Source: UBA1181 sp045601045 (GTDB lineage Bacteria > Bacteroidota > Bacteroidia > Bacteroidales > Paludibacteraceae). From it: 64,000 nucleotides of DNA. How positions within the stretch are numbered: position 1 is the stretch's first letter; the number at the start of each line of letters is the position of its first letter. The notes under the pieces were generated by a model. It was not told where the DNA came from. It saw only the letters and a program-made list of their open reading frames with translations, and ran no database searches. Below are positions 42,977-52,176 of this stretch, one piece after another. A program made the translations under genes and the position numbers. Location of the stretch: contig JAZRZA010000045.1 in the NCBI GenBank assembly GCA_045601045.1, positions 1 through 64,000 on the forward strand. The letters are read 5' to 3'.

Positions 42977-44872
42977 ATGGATTTATTATTGGAATTTCTT
43001 AAAAGTATATTCTCGTTTGACGAAAACAACCAACTGCTGTTCACGCAACTACAGTTCTGGATCTTCTTCTTGGTTGTCTTTGCGGGATTCTCTTTGTTGC
43101 ATAGCAAGATCCTGTTGAGAAATACCTTCTTATTCTTTGTCAGTGTATTCTTCTACTATAAGACCAGTGGTTGGTTCACCCTCATATTGGTGTTCGCCAC
43201 CTTCTTCAACTATCTGGATGGATTTCTGATCCACTATTCGAAAGGGGCGGGGAAGAAGATATGGCTGATATTTGGTTTGGTTGTCAATTTGGCCACACTC
43301 TGCTATTTCAAGTATGCCTATTTCTTCGCGGATATGGTGCAGAATCTGTTTGGCATGGAGATTACGGTGAAGAATATCTTTTCAGTCATCGGTAATCAGT
43401 TGATCGAGGATCATCCATCCATCTTCTCCACCTTGGCTACCCAAGATCCGGAAAGACCCTATTTCACGGTGGATAAAATCATGTTGCCGGTGGGAATCTC
43501 TTTCTTCACTTTCCAATGTATCAGCTATTTGATGGATATTTTCCGCAGCCGCATCACACCTGTGAAGAATGTTTTGAACTTCGGTTTCTATGTGACCTTC
43601 TTCCCTCAGTTGGTGGCGGGTCCTATCGTACGTGCCAACACCTTTATTCCTCAGCTATACAAGAAGTACTTCTTGTCGAGACGCATGTTTGGTATCGCCA
43701 TGTTCTGGATTTTAAATGGTTTGGCGAAAAAGATTATTTTGAGTGACTATATCGCGGTGAATTTTATCGACCGTGTATTCGACAATCCGACCATGTATTC
43801 CGGCTTTGAGAATCTTTCGGCGCTCTTCGCCTACTCATTGCAGGTGTACGCGGACTTCTCCGGTTATACGGATATTGCTATTGGACTGGCGTTGCTGATG
43901 GGCTTCTATTTGCCACAGAACTTTAATTCACCCTACAAGGCCACGAATCCGGGAGAGTTCTGGAAGCGTTGGCATATCTCCCTCTCGAAGTGGCTGCAGG
44001 ATTACCTCTACGTTCCGTTGGGAGGAAATCGCACCGCCTCTTTTGGAACCTACGCATGTATCCTCACCATCTCCTTTGTGGGCGTGATTCTTTCCGGTAG
44101 TATTTGGGTGGCCGTGGTTGTCCTCTCCATTGCGCTGATCGTGACGATCAACTGCTACAGGTATCCGGAAAAGAAAAAGAATCTTACTTCCAATATGAAC
44201 CGTTTGAATACCATGTTGTTAGGTGGTTTGTGGCACGGTGCCAGCTGGAATTTTATGATATGGGGTGGTTTGAATGGTTTGGGTATGATTGTATTCCGCT
44301 TCTGGAAAGATATGAACTGTTATGTACGTTCTTGGGTCTCTTTGTTGATCGCGGCCATATTCTTTCTGCTCGCGAAGTTCTTCCCGGCTCCTGTTTGGAA
44401 CATTGCGGTGATCTGGATGGGTGTGATCGCGGTTGGCTCCTTCTTTAGGATGTTGTACCACTTCTTCGAGGGAACCTCTCCTTTGAAGCCGTTGGCCACC
44501 ACATGGGCGGTGTTGCAGACCTTTGTCTTTATTACTTGGACTCGTCTTTTCTTCCGCGCAGGTTCCAATTTGGATCCGGCGCAGGCCAACGAACAGGCGT
44601 GGACGACAGCCAAGGATATGGTGAACCAAATCGGTACGAAGTGGAACACCTCTTTGATCCCGGATATGTTGTGGCAATACCGTTATGTCTTCATTCTTAC
44701 CATTTTAGGTATGATTATCCACTGGTTGCCTGAGCACTTCAAACGTCGTTACCGTTTGTCGTTCGCGATGATGCCGCTTCCGGTGATGGCTGGGGTGGTG
44801 ATTTTCTCGGTATTTGTTATTTATCAATTTATCACGGCTGATTTGCAGAAATTCATTTATTTCCAGTTCTAG
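42977..44872 (+). CDS. MBOAT-family membrane O-acyltransferase (AlgI/PatA-like)
   Basis: A 631-residue polytopic membrane protein of the AlgI type. Diagnostic segments are PVGISFFTFQCISYLMD, FFPQLVAGPIVRA, WKRWHISLSKWLQDYLYVPLGGNR and the catalytic GGLWHGASWNF (His420). Such proteins pass acetyl groups across the inner membrane to periplasmic SGNH transferases, which acetylate peptidoglycan or exopolysaccharide. Here two SGNH proteins lie immediately upstream (5-nt gap), completing the set. It is longer than typical AlgI (about 500) because of additional C-terminal transmembrane segments. Confidence 0.93.
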   Translation: MDLLLEFLKSIFSFDENNQLLFTQLQFWIFFLVVFAGFSLLHSKILLRNTFLFFVSVFFYYKTSGWFTLILVFATFFNYLDGFLIHYSKGAGKKIWLIFGLVVNLATLCYFKYAYFFADMVQNLFGMEITVKNIFSVIGNQLIEDHPSIFSTLATQDPERPYFTVDKIMLPVGISFFTFQCISYLMDIFRSRITPVKNVLNFGFYVTFFPQLVAGPIVRANTFIPQLYKKYFLSRRMFGIAMFWILNGLAKKIILSDYIAVNFIDRVFDNPTMYSGFENLSALFAYSLQVYADFSGYTDIAIGLALLMGFYLPQNFNSPYKATNPGEFWKRWHISLSKWLQDYLYVPLGGNRTASFGTYACILTISFVGVILSGSIWVAVVVLSIALIVTINCYRYPEKKKNLTSNMNRLNTMLLGGLWHGASWNFMIWGGLNGLGMIVFRFWKDMNCYVRSWVSLLIAAIFFLLAKFFPAPVWNIAVIWMGVIAVGSFFRMLYHFFEGTSPLKPLATTWAVLQTFVFITWTRLFFRAGSNLDPAQANEQAWTTAKDMVNQIGTKWNTSLIPDMLWQYRYVFILTILGMIIHWLPEHFKRRYRLSFAMMPLPVMAGVVIFSVFVIYQFITADLQKFIYFQF

Positions 44873-44948
44873 AATTTTTATATGTTATATAGCATTGAAT
44901 TCGTGAATTTGTATTAATTTCGCGTCATAATAAAACCAGTTAATCATA

Positions 44949-45890
44949 ATGGACAGTCAACATCCTTTTTCAGTTTTTGCCGGATCCAATACAAAGTATT
45001 TGGCAGAAGAGATATGCAACTGTTTGGGTTGCGAATTAGGTAAGATCAATTTGCAAAAATTTGCAGATGGTGAGTTTGGCGTTTCTTACGAAGAGTCAGT
45101 TCGTGGACGCTATGTGTTCTTGGTTCAATCAACAGTTCCGAATGCGGACAACTTGATGGAGCTCCTTTTGATGATCGATGCGGCGAAGAGAGCATCCGCT
45201 TACAAGATCATCGCTGTTATCCCTTACTTCGGTTGGGCACGTCAAGACCGTAAGGATAAGCCACGTGTCGCAATTGGTGCGAAGTTGGTCGCTGATATGT
45301 TGACAGCTGCTGGTATCGACCGTTTGATTACAATGGATTTGCATGCGGATCAAATTCAAGGATTCTTCAATGTTCCAGTTGATCATTTGTATGCATCTAC
45401 CGTATTCTTGCCATACATTCAATCCATGAATCTTGAGAACTTGGTAATCGCCTCTCCAGACGTGGGTGGTTCTAAGAGAGCCAACTCTTACTCAAAGTAT
45501 TTGGGTTGTCCAATGGTGCTTTGCCACAAGAGCCGCGAGAAGGCTAATGTTGTGAGCGAGATGACTATCATCGGTGACGTGAAGGGTAAGAACGTTGTGA
45601 TTTTGGATGATATGGTGGATACAGCAGGTACTTTGACCAAGGCTGCGGGCATCATGTCAAACGCTGGTGCGACTTCGGTACGTGCCGTTGTCTCTCACGC
45701 TGTGATGTCAGATCCTGCCAGCACCCGTGTGGATGAGTCAAGTTTGGAGGAGATCATCTTCACCAACTCAATTCCTTTCCACAAGAGCTGTCGTAAGGCG
45801 CACATCTTGTCAGTAGCTCCTTTGTTTGCTGATACCATCCAACGTGTGATGGATAATATGTCTATCAGCGAAAATTATTTGACTAAGTAG
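44949..45890 (+). CDS. prs: Ribose-phosphate pyrophosphokinase
   Basis: A 313-residue PRPP synthetase making phosphoribosyl pyrophosphate from ribose 5-phosphate and ATP. Visible motifs are KFADGEFGVSYEESVRG, the ATP-binding RQDRKDKPR (99-106), DLHADQIQGFF (130-140) and the PRPP loop VVILDDMVDTAGTL (216-229). Length is standard. It stands alone between the MBOAT operon and a terminator. Confidence 0.97.
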   Translation: MDSQHPFSVFAGSNTKYLAEEICNCLGCELGKINLQKFADGEFGVSYEESVRGRYVFLVQSTVPNADNLMELLLMIDAAKRASAYKIIAVIPYFGWARQDRKDKPRVAIGAKLVADMLTAAGIDRLITMDLHADQIQGFFNVPVDHLYASTVFLPYIQSMNLENLVIASPDVGGSKRANSYSKYLGCPMVLCHKSREKANVVSEMTIIGDVKGKNVVILDDMVDTAGTLTKAAGIMSNAGATSVRAVVSHAVMSDPASTRVDESSLEEIIFTNSIPFHKSCRKAHILSVAPLFADTIQRVMDNMSISENYLTK

Positions 45891-45906
45891 TTTTATTCCT
45901 TTATAC

Positions 45907-45938
45907 GGGGCTGGGTCTATGTAGGTAGGTTCAGCCCC
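45907..45938 (+). terminator. Terminator of prs
   Basis: A 7-bp GC-rich stem (GGGGCTG / CAGCCCC) with an 18-nt loop, followed by TTCTTT, lies 16 bp after the prs stop and only 11 bp before the start of the next gene. Confidence 0.7.
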
Positions 45939-45949
45939 TTCTTTATCTC

Positions 45950-48934
45950 GTGTTTGCAGTTGTCATCTCTGAACATCGTCTGTGGGGGTACCGCTTCCAG
46001 CCAGCCTTATTGACTGAGGAGGGGGCGGAGAGGCTCTCGTGTATTCAGTTGGGAGGTACCAACTTTCCGACAGAAGGACTGACGGATGAGGAGATGAAAA
46101 TTGTCCGTCTATGCGAAAAGTATGAGGAGCGTTTTGTGATGCGCCTCTTTGTGAAGGAGAAATTGACGGTGGCGGAGTTCCAGGCTAAATTCATTCGGCA
46201 ACCCAACGCCTATCCGCAAATTCTTCCCTTTATAGAAAAAAATAATTATGCGGTCGCTGATTTGTTGAGGCGTGGCGCTATCCCCGTCTATCTTCGGGAG
46301 AAAAACTATACGAGCGTCTATCTCTCCGATCAGATAAGCGTTGTCCATGATTATGTACGGCCTGTGCCATCCTTTTCGCTCACTCCAGAGAAGATGACCT
46401 ACTCGCTACGGGTAGTGGCCGGTGAAAAGAGCCAAATGATTCCGCTGAAAAAGCGTCTGATCATCCCTCTTTCGACAGAACCCTGTTGTTTGGTGATAGG
46501 CCGGGAACTTTGCCTCTTCGAATCGATGAATTACAAGCGGATCCTTCCCTTTCTGGAAAAGGATGGTTTGGATGTGCAGCTTCGCACGCTCCCTTCCTAT
46601 ATGAAGAGTTTTGTCCTCCCGACTTTGGAAAAAGAGGAGGTTGAGGCGAGCGGTTTCACTATTCTCCACCGTACAATCGCCCCTAAACCCGTGTTAAGTC
46701 TGGTCGAGGATCTCTCGCTTCGTCCCGCTTTGAGCCTCACTTTCGACTATGAAGGAGAGGTTTGTGCCGACGATCTTACCAAGAAGCGTTACGTCTCGTT
46801 ATCGGAGACGGATGGTTACCGATTCACGGTATTTGAACGGGATATGGAGCTGGAACGCTACTATACCGCCATGTTGGATGAGTTGGGTTTGGTGCGTATC
46901 AACAACTACTATTACGTACACGATATACGCCAAGGCGAAGGCCATCCCTACGCATTGGGCGAGACCATAGATTTCTTGGTGGACCACAAGGAGGAACTTT
47001 CACAGTTCATATTGAAGCAGAAGATGGATCTTCCGCAATATGTGATGGAGCATCCCTCCATCCATTTTGAAGTGAAGGAGGAGGAGAATCGGGATTGGTT
47101 TGATATCTATGCCATGGTCTATGTGGGTGGAGAATCCATCCCCTTTGTTCTGCTTCGTGACCATATCTTGGATGGTATCAGTGAGTACACGTTGCCCTCT
47201 GGCCAGGTTTTCATTATTCCGCAAGCCTGGTTTGCCCAGTATCGGGATCTCTTCCTCTTTACGGAGACTGTGGAAGACGTTGAGGCACCAATTCGTTTGA
47301 GGAAGTGCTATGTTGGCATGTTGGATGCGGGTACCTCCGAACCTGTGCGTCGATTCCGGGGATTGTTGGAGCAGCGGATAGAGGTGCCGAAAACCCTACA
47401 AGCCACCTTACGGGACTATCAACACATCGGATACTCATGGTTAGTTGGCCTCTATGAAAATGGCTTTGGCGGCTGCTTGGCGGATGATATGGGACTGGGA
47501 AAGACAATCCAATTCTTGGCCTTTTTCTTGAAGGTATATGAGCAGGAGGAGGTGACGCCTTCCGAGGAGGGGGAGAATCCGCCTTCGGAAGAGAGTGTGT
47601 GGCCCTATGCGACGCAGCAACCTTCGCTGTTTGACCAACCCCTTTTCGATTTGCCGGCCATCAAGCAGTATGTGGCCCGTACGAAACCTAAAAAGCATGC
47701 CTCGTTAATTGTATTGCCCACTTCGTTGCTCTTCAATTGGGTAGGCGAGAAGGAGAAGTTCGCTCCGTCGCTCCGCCATTTGATGTATGTGGGGGATCGT
47801 AGAGTGCCTGCTCATTTGGTTCACAAAGCATTTGAACATTATGACTTGGTATTTACCACCTATGGCGTGCTGCGACGTGATATTGAGGCCTTGAAGCGGT
47901 ACCCCTTCGAGTGTGTGGTGATGGATGAAAGCCAATATGCGAAGAGCGTCTCTTCTCAGACCTATAAAGCCCTATTAGAGCTTAGTGCCAACCACTGTTT
48001 CTGTATGTCTGGAACGCCGATCGAGAACTCTTTGGAGGATCTCTGGGCACAGATGAATTTGGCCAATCGAGGACTCTTGGGCAAGTTGGAATCGTTTAAG
48101 CGAAACTACCTCCAACCCATTGTGAAGAGGGGCGATGAGGTGCGTACCGAAAAACTAAAAACGCTTATCAAACCCTTCTTGCTCAGAAGAACCAAAAACG
48201 AGGTGGCGAAAGATCTTCCACCGATGGTCGAACAGTTGGTCTATTGCGAGATGAACGAGGCGCACAAAGAGTTGTACGAACGGGAGAAGTCTTCGGTTCG
48301 CAACGCATTGATGTCGATGATCTTTGAATCTGGCATCAACAAGAACGCTATTATGGCACTTTCGTCGTTGACCCGTTTGCGCCAATTGTCCAACCATCCT
48401 AAACTGCTCTTTGAGGATAGTACGGTGGCGTCGGAGAAGATGAATGAGGTGATGCGACGCATCATAGATTTGCGAAGCGAGGGGCATAAGGTCTTGATAT
48501 TCTCTTCGTTTGTCCGCCATTTGGAACTTTTGCAGGAGCAGTTGGATCTCGCCGCTGTACCTTACGCGAAATTGACCGGTGCCACACAGGATAGGGAGGC
48601 ACAGGTGCGTCTTTTCCAGCAAAACAGCGAGGTGACCTGCTTCTTGATATCCTTGAAGGCGGGTGGCGTCGGACTCAATTTGGTGGCTGCCGACTATGTC
48701 TTCGTCTTGGATCCCTGGTGGAATCCCGCCGCTGAGTTGCAGGCTATTGACCGTGCCCATAGGATTGGACAGGACAAAACGGTCTTTGTCTATCGTTTTC
48801 TCTCCAAGGATACCGTCGAGGAGAAAATCCGAGATTTGCAGTCCTCCAAAATGGAACTATCTGACATGTTTGTCAATAACAATAATCCATTTATGGATAT
48901 CGATCAGGAAACGTTAGACCATTTGTTCTCTTGA
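45950..48934 (+). CDS. SNF2/SWI2-family helicase-like ATPase
   Basis: A 994-residue protein. The N-terminal 480 residues are unassigned and beta-rich. The SNF2 core begins with DDMGLGKTIQ (Walker A Lys518), then IVLPTSLLFNW, the Walker B box DESQ (659-662; DEAQ/DEAH in many relatives), SGTPIENSLEDLW and LLRRTKNEVAKDLP. The C-terminal helicase lobe carries LIFSSFVRHLELL, SLKAGGVGLNL, PWWNPAAELQAIDRAHRIGQ and VYRF. The start is a GTG at 45950; no ATG occurs nearby in frame before residue 48. The family remodels protein-DNA complexes, probably linked to transcription recycling or repair. No methylase or nuclease neighbour suggests a defence role. Confidence 0.9.
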   Translation: MFAVVISEHRLWGYRFQPALLTEEGAERLSCIQLGGTNFPTEGLTDEEMKIVRLCEKYEERFVMRLFVKEKLTVAEFQAKFIRQPNAYPQILPFIEKNNYAVADLLRRGAIPVYLREKNYTSVYLSDQISVVHDYVRPVPSFSLTPEKMTYSLRVVAGEKSQMIPLKKRLIIPLSTEPCCLVIGRELCLFESMNYKRILPFLEKDGLDVQLRTLPSYMKSFVLPTLEKEEVEASGFTILHRTIAPKPVLSLVEDLSLRPALSLTFDYEGEVCADDLTKKRYVSLSETDGYRFTVFERDMELERYYTAMLDELGLVRINNYYYVHDIRQGEGHPYALGETIDFLVDHKEELSQFILKQKMDLPQYVMEHPSIHFEVKEEENRDWFDIYAMVYVGGESIPFVLLRDHILDGISEYTLPSGQVFIIPQAWFAQYRDLFLFTETVEDVEAPIRLRKCYVGMLDAGTSEPVRRFRGLLEQRIEVPKTLQATLRDYQHIGYSWLVGLYENGFGGCLADDMGLGKTIQFLAFFLKVYEQEEVTPSEEGENPPSEESVWPYATQQPSLFDQPLFDLPAIKQYVARTKPKKHASLIVLPTSLLFNWVGEKEKFAPSLRHLMYVGDRRVPAHLVHKAFEHYDLVFTTYGVLRRDIEALKRYPFECVVMDESQYAKSVSSQTYKALLELSANHCFCMSGTPIENSLEDLWAQMNLANRGLLGKLESFKRNYLQPIVKRGDEVRTEKLKTLIKPFLLRRTKNEVAKDLPPMVEQLVYCEMNEAHKELYEREKSSVRNALMSMIFESGINKNAIMALSSLTRLRQLSNHPKLLFEDSTVASEKMNEVMRRIIDLRSEGHKVLIFSSFVRHLELLQEQLDLAAVPYAKLTGATQDREAQVRLFQQNSEVTCFLISLKAGGVGLNLVAADYVFVLDPWWNPAAELQAIDRAHRIGQDKTVFVYRFLSKDTVEEKIRDLQSSKMELSDMFVNNNNPFMDIDQETLDHLFS

Positions 48935-49049
48935 TGAGGAATAATCTTTGGGTGTTCGTTCATTGAAAAATGGACCTAATTGATTGAAAATCTTATCGTG
49001 TATATTGTTGCTTTTGTATCTTTGATGCGTCAAATCAATGATTTTTTTA

Positions 49050-49057
49050 TATATTTG
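49050..49057 (+). promoter_or_regulatory. Candidate -7 element with a long leader
   Basis: TATATTTG fits TAnnTTTG; a second match, TATCTTTG, lies at 49017-49024. If either is used, the 49289 gene has a leader of over 220 nt containing two hairpins. The 48935-49288 gap otherwise holds no open frame I can support. Confidence 0.4.
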
Positions 49058-49152
49058 TGGCGATAATAGGAGACGACCTTTCGTGAAAAATGCAGAAATG
49101 CGTCTCTTTCATATATTGACCCTAAATTGTGTTGTTCTATATATTATTATTA

Positions 49153-49184
49153 AGTTGGCCCATTGAGAAATACGCCAACTTTTT
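49153..49184 (+). terminator. Terminator-like hairpin in the 48.9-49.3 kb gap
   Basis: A 7-bp stem (AGTTGGC / GCCAACT) with a 14-nt loop is followed directly by four more T residues. It lies 219 bp after the helicase gene and about 105 bp before the next start codon, so it could be either the helicase terminator or an attenuator in the leader of the T9SS cargo gene. Confidence 0.5.
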
Positions 49185-49288
49185 ACTCGGATTTTAAACG
49201 TTTAGGGTGGTGTGAAAGCGGCACAAAAGAGATGTTCCCATTATCAAAGTTGTTTAATTAAATAGTTACTTAAATAAGTATCGTGAAT

Positions 49289-49765
49289 ATGAAAATGAAA
49301 TATTGTTCCACATTGACACTTGCCGCTCTTGCGTGTGCCGCATCGTTACAGGCTGCGACGACGGTTTCCGTTTGGATGAAAAATGGTGAGAAGAGTGAGG
49401 TTGTCCTCACTGATGATGGTAAGATGTTGGTTGAGGCCGACATATTGGCTATTCAAATAGCACCAGGTGCGAAACTAACGACATTTCCTATGGCGGATAT
49501 CCGAAAAGTGACCTTCGAAAAGAGTACCATGGGTCTTGACCAAAACCGCGCGGATGAGGTGATTGCCGCCTTCCCTAATCCAGTCAAGGATAGAATGTTC
49601 CTTTCCAACGTGAAGGAGGGCGCGAAACTCTTGGTGTATAATGTGCAGGGAACTTTGGTGGCTGAGATGAATTATACTGAGTTGGGTGTGGATTTGTCAT
49701 CCCTCGTCTCAGGATCCTATATCATCTCGGTTAATGGTGTTTCTATTAAAGTGAATAAGTTATGA
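49289..49765 (+). CDS. Minimal secreted protein with T9SS type A sorting domain
   Basis: A 158-residue protein. Residues 1-22 are a signal peptide (ending ASLQAA). Residues about 23-80 form a small beta module (VSVWMKNGEKSEVVLTDDGK through FPMADIRKVTFE). The C-terminal part (AFPNPVKDRMFLSN, LLVYNVQGTLV, SLVSGSYIISVNG) is a type A sorting domain, so the protein should cross the outer membrane by the type IX system. It carries almost nothing besides the module and the sorting signal. ATG at 49289 is chosen over GTG at 49283. Its last 4 nt overlap the next gene (ATGA), which contains a similar N-terminal module. Confidence 0.85.
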   Translation: MKMKYCSTLTLAALACAASLQAATTVSVWMKNGEKSEVVLTDDGKMLVEADILAIQIAPGAKLTTFPMADIRKVTFEKSTMGLDQNRADEVIAAFPNPVKDRMFLSNVKEGAKLLVYNVQGTLVAEMNYTELGVDLSSLVSGSYIISVNGVSIKVNKL

Positions 49766-51597
49766 AAAAGATTATAATGAGTGCTTTGGCGCTCTCTTTG
49801 AGCCTCTCGTCGTGGGCGGAATACTCGATGCTATTGCATGGTAGCGACGGAAAGGTTGCGACCTATAAATGCTCGGATGTAGATAGCGTAAAAACGGATG
49901 GCGTTTCTCTCCGCTTGCATGGTACCAATGTGACAGAGATTCCATTCGCATCATTGGATAGTATGACCTTCTCTTTGCAATCATCCGCTACCAACAAGGA
50001 CACTGTCTTTGTTGTTTATAAGGATGGAAAAGCGGAGGTGGTCAATCCTTTTGAGGGTGAGATTGAGGTGAAGACCGATGGCGCGGGTGTGACAGCTATC
50101 TCTTCCGTTGTGGATCGTGATGTTGTCTATGCCCTTTCGGGAAAATCATCCAATGGCTATTTCTTGGTTGATTCCGAGAAGAAGTTTAAGGTGGTTTTGA
50201 ATAATTTGGACCTCACCTCCACAGGTGTTGTCTCTCCGATCCGTTCTCTTTCGGGCAAGGGTATGACCTTGGTGTTGAGAGGAAAAAATAGTTTGACTGA
50301 CTCTGAAAAAGATACTTGCAATGCGGTGATCCGTAGCAAGGGACAAATCATCTTTGATGCGGAGTCTGGTGACAACACCTTGGTGGTGAATGCCAAGCAA
50401 AAGAGAGCTATCCAGTCTGGTGACTATATCGTTGTCGATGGTGGAAATATTGAGGCGACCGCTACATTGGGTAATTGCGTCCGCGCCAATGATTATTTCA
50501 AGATGACTGGTGGTAAAATGGTATTAAGAGAGGGTACCTTGAATGTGACCAATGGATACTTCCAAATGGATGGAGGTGAACTCTCTATTGAATCAACCCA
50601 GGATGACGCTAAATTGGTGGATATAGAGACAGAGACATTGGATGAGGATGGCTTGCCTTTGATTGATGCCACTCATGGTGCCTTTTTCTTGAATGGAGGA
50701 AAACTTACTCTCTCCGCATCAGGTGCGGGAAGCCGTGGCGTGAAGACGGATGGTGACGTTGTGGTGAAGTCGGCTCAAAAATTCAATGTTACCATGAAGG
50801 GACCTTCTCTCTATGTGCCAGGTGATGGCGTTACCAATGCGACTGGTATAAAGGCTGGTAGAGACCTTCAGATTATAGGAGGAAACCTCTCCGTTGTAGT
50901 TACATCTACCGCTGCTGGCGCTCGTGCGATTGGTGCCGATGGTAAAATCGTTTGTGACGGAGGTGCTGTAGTAGTGGTTGATACAGAGGCTGGACAATTC
51001 TCATATACCACAGAGAAGGGAACTTCTAAGACCAAAAGCAGTGCCGGTATCAAATCTGATGGAGATATTGATTTTAAGTTGTGCGAGGTGGTTGTAAAAT
51101 CCACTGCGGAGAACAATGGTGCGGTGGGCATCTCTTCCGCAAGCAACATCGTGGTGAATAATCGTTCACAGTTGCAAGTGAGTGCGGTTTCCGCTTCTGC
51201 GGTCGCGATAGACGAGGAGAGCGCGGGTGCTTTGATGGTAAAGGAGTCTGGCAAGTTGACCGCCGTCTCAGTCAAAGAAGTTGCTTGTGATTGCGCCATT
51301 AGTTCTATGGGAGGCTGTTTGGTTAGTGTCTCTCCATATAAGCATGCATCCGGATTCTCAGGATCGACCTCTTGTGTTATGATGGATAGAACTTATGATA
51401 ATTCAAAGTTCGAGGTTATTGATGCTGATGGAAAAACGATCGCTTATGGTGGAGCCTATGAGGGTATTACCTCTGGTGTCTTGATGGTGGCTGCTCCATT
51501 TGTGAACGGTGAAGATTATATTTATAAATTGGATGGCGTCTCTTATGAAGTGACCGCTGGTCGCGCAGGAGTATCCATTTCAGTTTCCAAGGAATAA
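49762..51597 (+). CDS. Secreted DUF4353 (Cthe_2159-like) beta-helix protein
   Basis: A 611-residue protein with a signal peptide (ending SSWA). An N-terminal module of about 60 residues (YSMLLHGSDGKVATYKCSDVD to PFASLDSMTFS) resembles the one in the preceding gene. The rest is a repetitive parallel-beta-helix-like domain with many short turns (GKGMTLVLRGKNSL, GGNIEATATLGNCVRAND, TGGKMVLREGTL, GDIDFKLCEVVVKS). It resembles the DUF4353/Cthe_2159 family, whose founding member binds pectic polysaccharide. I see no C-terminal sorting domain, unlike its partner. A carbohydrate-binding surface or periplasmic role is inferred. Confidence 0.8.
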   Translation: MKKIIMSALALSLSLSSWAEYSMLLHGSDGKVATYKCSDVDSVKTDGVSLRLHGTNVTEIPFASLDSMTFSLQSSATNKDTVFVVYKDGKAEVVNPFEGEIEVKTDGAGVTAISSVVDRDVVYALSGKSSNGYFLVDSEKKFKVVLNNLDLTSTGVVSPIRSLSGKGMTLVLRGKNSLTDSEKDTCNAVIRSKGQIIFDAESGDNTLVVNAKQKRAIQSGDYIVVDGGNIEATATLGNCVRANDYFKMTGGKMVLREGTLNVTNGYFQMDGGELSIESTQDDAKLVDIETETLDEDGLPLIDATHGAFFLNGGKLTLSASGAGSRGVKTDGDVVVKSAQKFNVTMKGPSLYVPGDGVTNATGIKAGRDLQIIGGNLSVVVTSTAAGARAIGADGKIVCDGGAVVVVDTEAGQFSYTTEKGTSKTKSSAGIKSDGDIDFKLCEVVVKSTAENNGAVGISSASNIVVNNRSQLQVSAVSASAVAIDEESAGALMVKESGKLTAVSVKEVACDCAISSMGGCLVSVSPYKHASGFSGSTSCVMMDRTYDNSKFEVIDADGKTIAYGGAYEGITSGVLMVAAPFVNGEDYIYKLDGVSYEVTAGRAGVSISVSKE

Positions 51598-51617
51598 AAC
51601 AGTGATGAGATAGATTC

Positions 51618-51645
51618 AGCGGAGCGTCTGTATGGATGCTCCGCT
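51618..51645 (+). terminator. Terminator of the T9SS cargo/DUF4353 operon
   Basis: A perfect 8-bp stem (AGCGGAGC / GCTCCGCT) followed by ATTCTTTT lies 20 bp after the DUF4353 stop and 12 bp before the vsr start. Confidence 0.8.
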
Positions 51646-51657
51646 ATTCTTTTGGGT

Positions 51658-52176
51658 ATGGACAAGATTACGCCAGAACAACGAAGCAAGACGATGTCCC
51701 GGATCCGTAGCAAGAATACGAAACCGGAGATGATGGTGCGGAAGTATCTGTATGCGAACGGATTCCGTTTCCGTGTCAATGTGAAGACGCTGCCTGGTAC
51801 TCCAGATATTGTTTTGAAAAAATACCATACGGCCATATTTATCAATGGTTGTTTTTGGCATGGCCATGTTTGTCAGCAAGGCCGAATGCCGAAAAGTAAC
51901 GTCGCCTTCTGGGAACAGAAGATTGCACGCAACATTGCCCGGGATGCGGAAGTTCGTGAAAAATTGAGGGCACTCGGATGGCGTACTATGGTCGTTTGGG
52001 AGTGCCAGTTGAAACGAGCTGTGCGGGAGCAGACATTGGCGGAAATAGTCTATTTGTTAAATGGGGCGTTTCTTGACCTCTATCGCAAGAAAAGCGAGCC
52101 CGATGAGTTGTCTGTCGCCGAAGATCCTAATATGCCGTTAGTGGCAGAAAAAGGCCACTCTTACGGAGAAGAGTGA
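51658..52176 (+). CDS. vsr: Very short patch repair (Vsr) endonuclease
   Basis: A 172-residue Vsr-type T:G mismatch nickase. It aligns with E. coli Vsr at a constant offset of one: catalytic Asp50 (LPGTPD) and His68 (CFWHGH), and the zinc ligands Cys65, His70, Cys72 and Cys116 (VVWECQL). The N-terminal RSKNTKPE segment is typical. The last 30 or so residues are an unusual acidic tail. Vsr normally repairs mismatches from deamination of 5-methylcytosine made by a Dcm-type methylase; none is visible in the window. The ATG at 51658 is chosen over TTG at 51652. Confidence 0.93.
   Translation: MDKITPEQRSKTMSRIRSKNTKPEMMVRKYLYANGFRFRVNVKTLPGTPDIVLKKYHTAIFINGCFWHGHVCQQGRMPKSNVAFWEQKIARNIARDAEVREKLRALGWRTMVVWECQLKRAVREQTLAEIVYLLNGAFLDLYRKKSEPDELSVAEDPNMPLVAEKGHSYGEE

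Noticed and set aside
48155..48760. Minus-strand open frame of 201 codons opposite the SNF2 helicase gene
   Set aside because: It lies opposite the conserved C-terminal helicase motifs and has no features of its own.
45950..52176. Defence island made of the SNF2 helicase and Vsr
   Set aside because: The two genes are separated by an unrelated surface-protein operon with its own terminator, and no methylase, restriction enzyme or other defence gene accompanies them.
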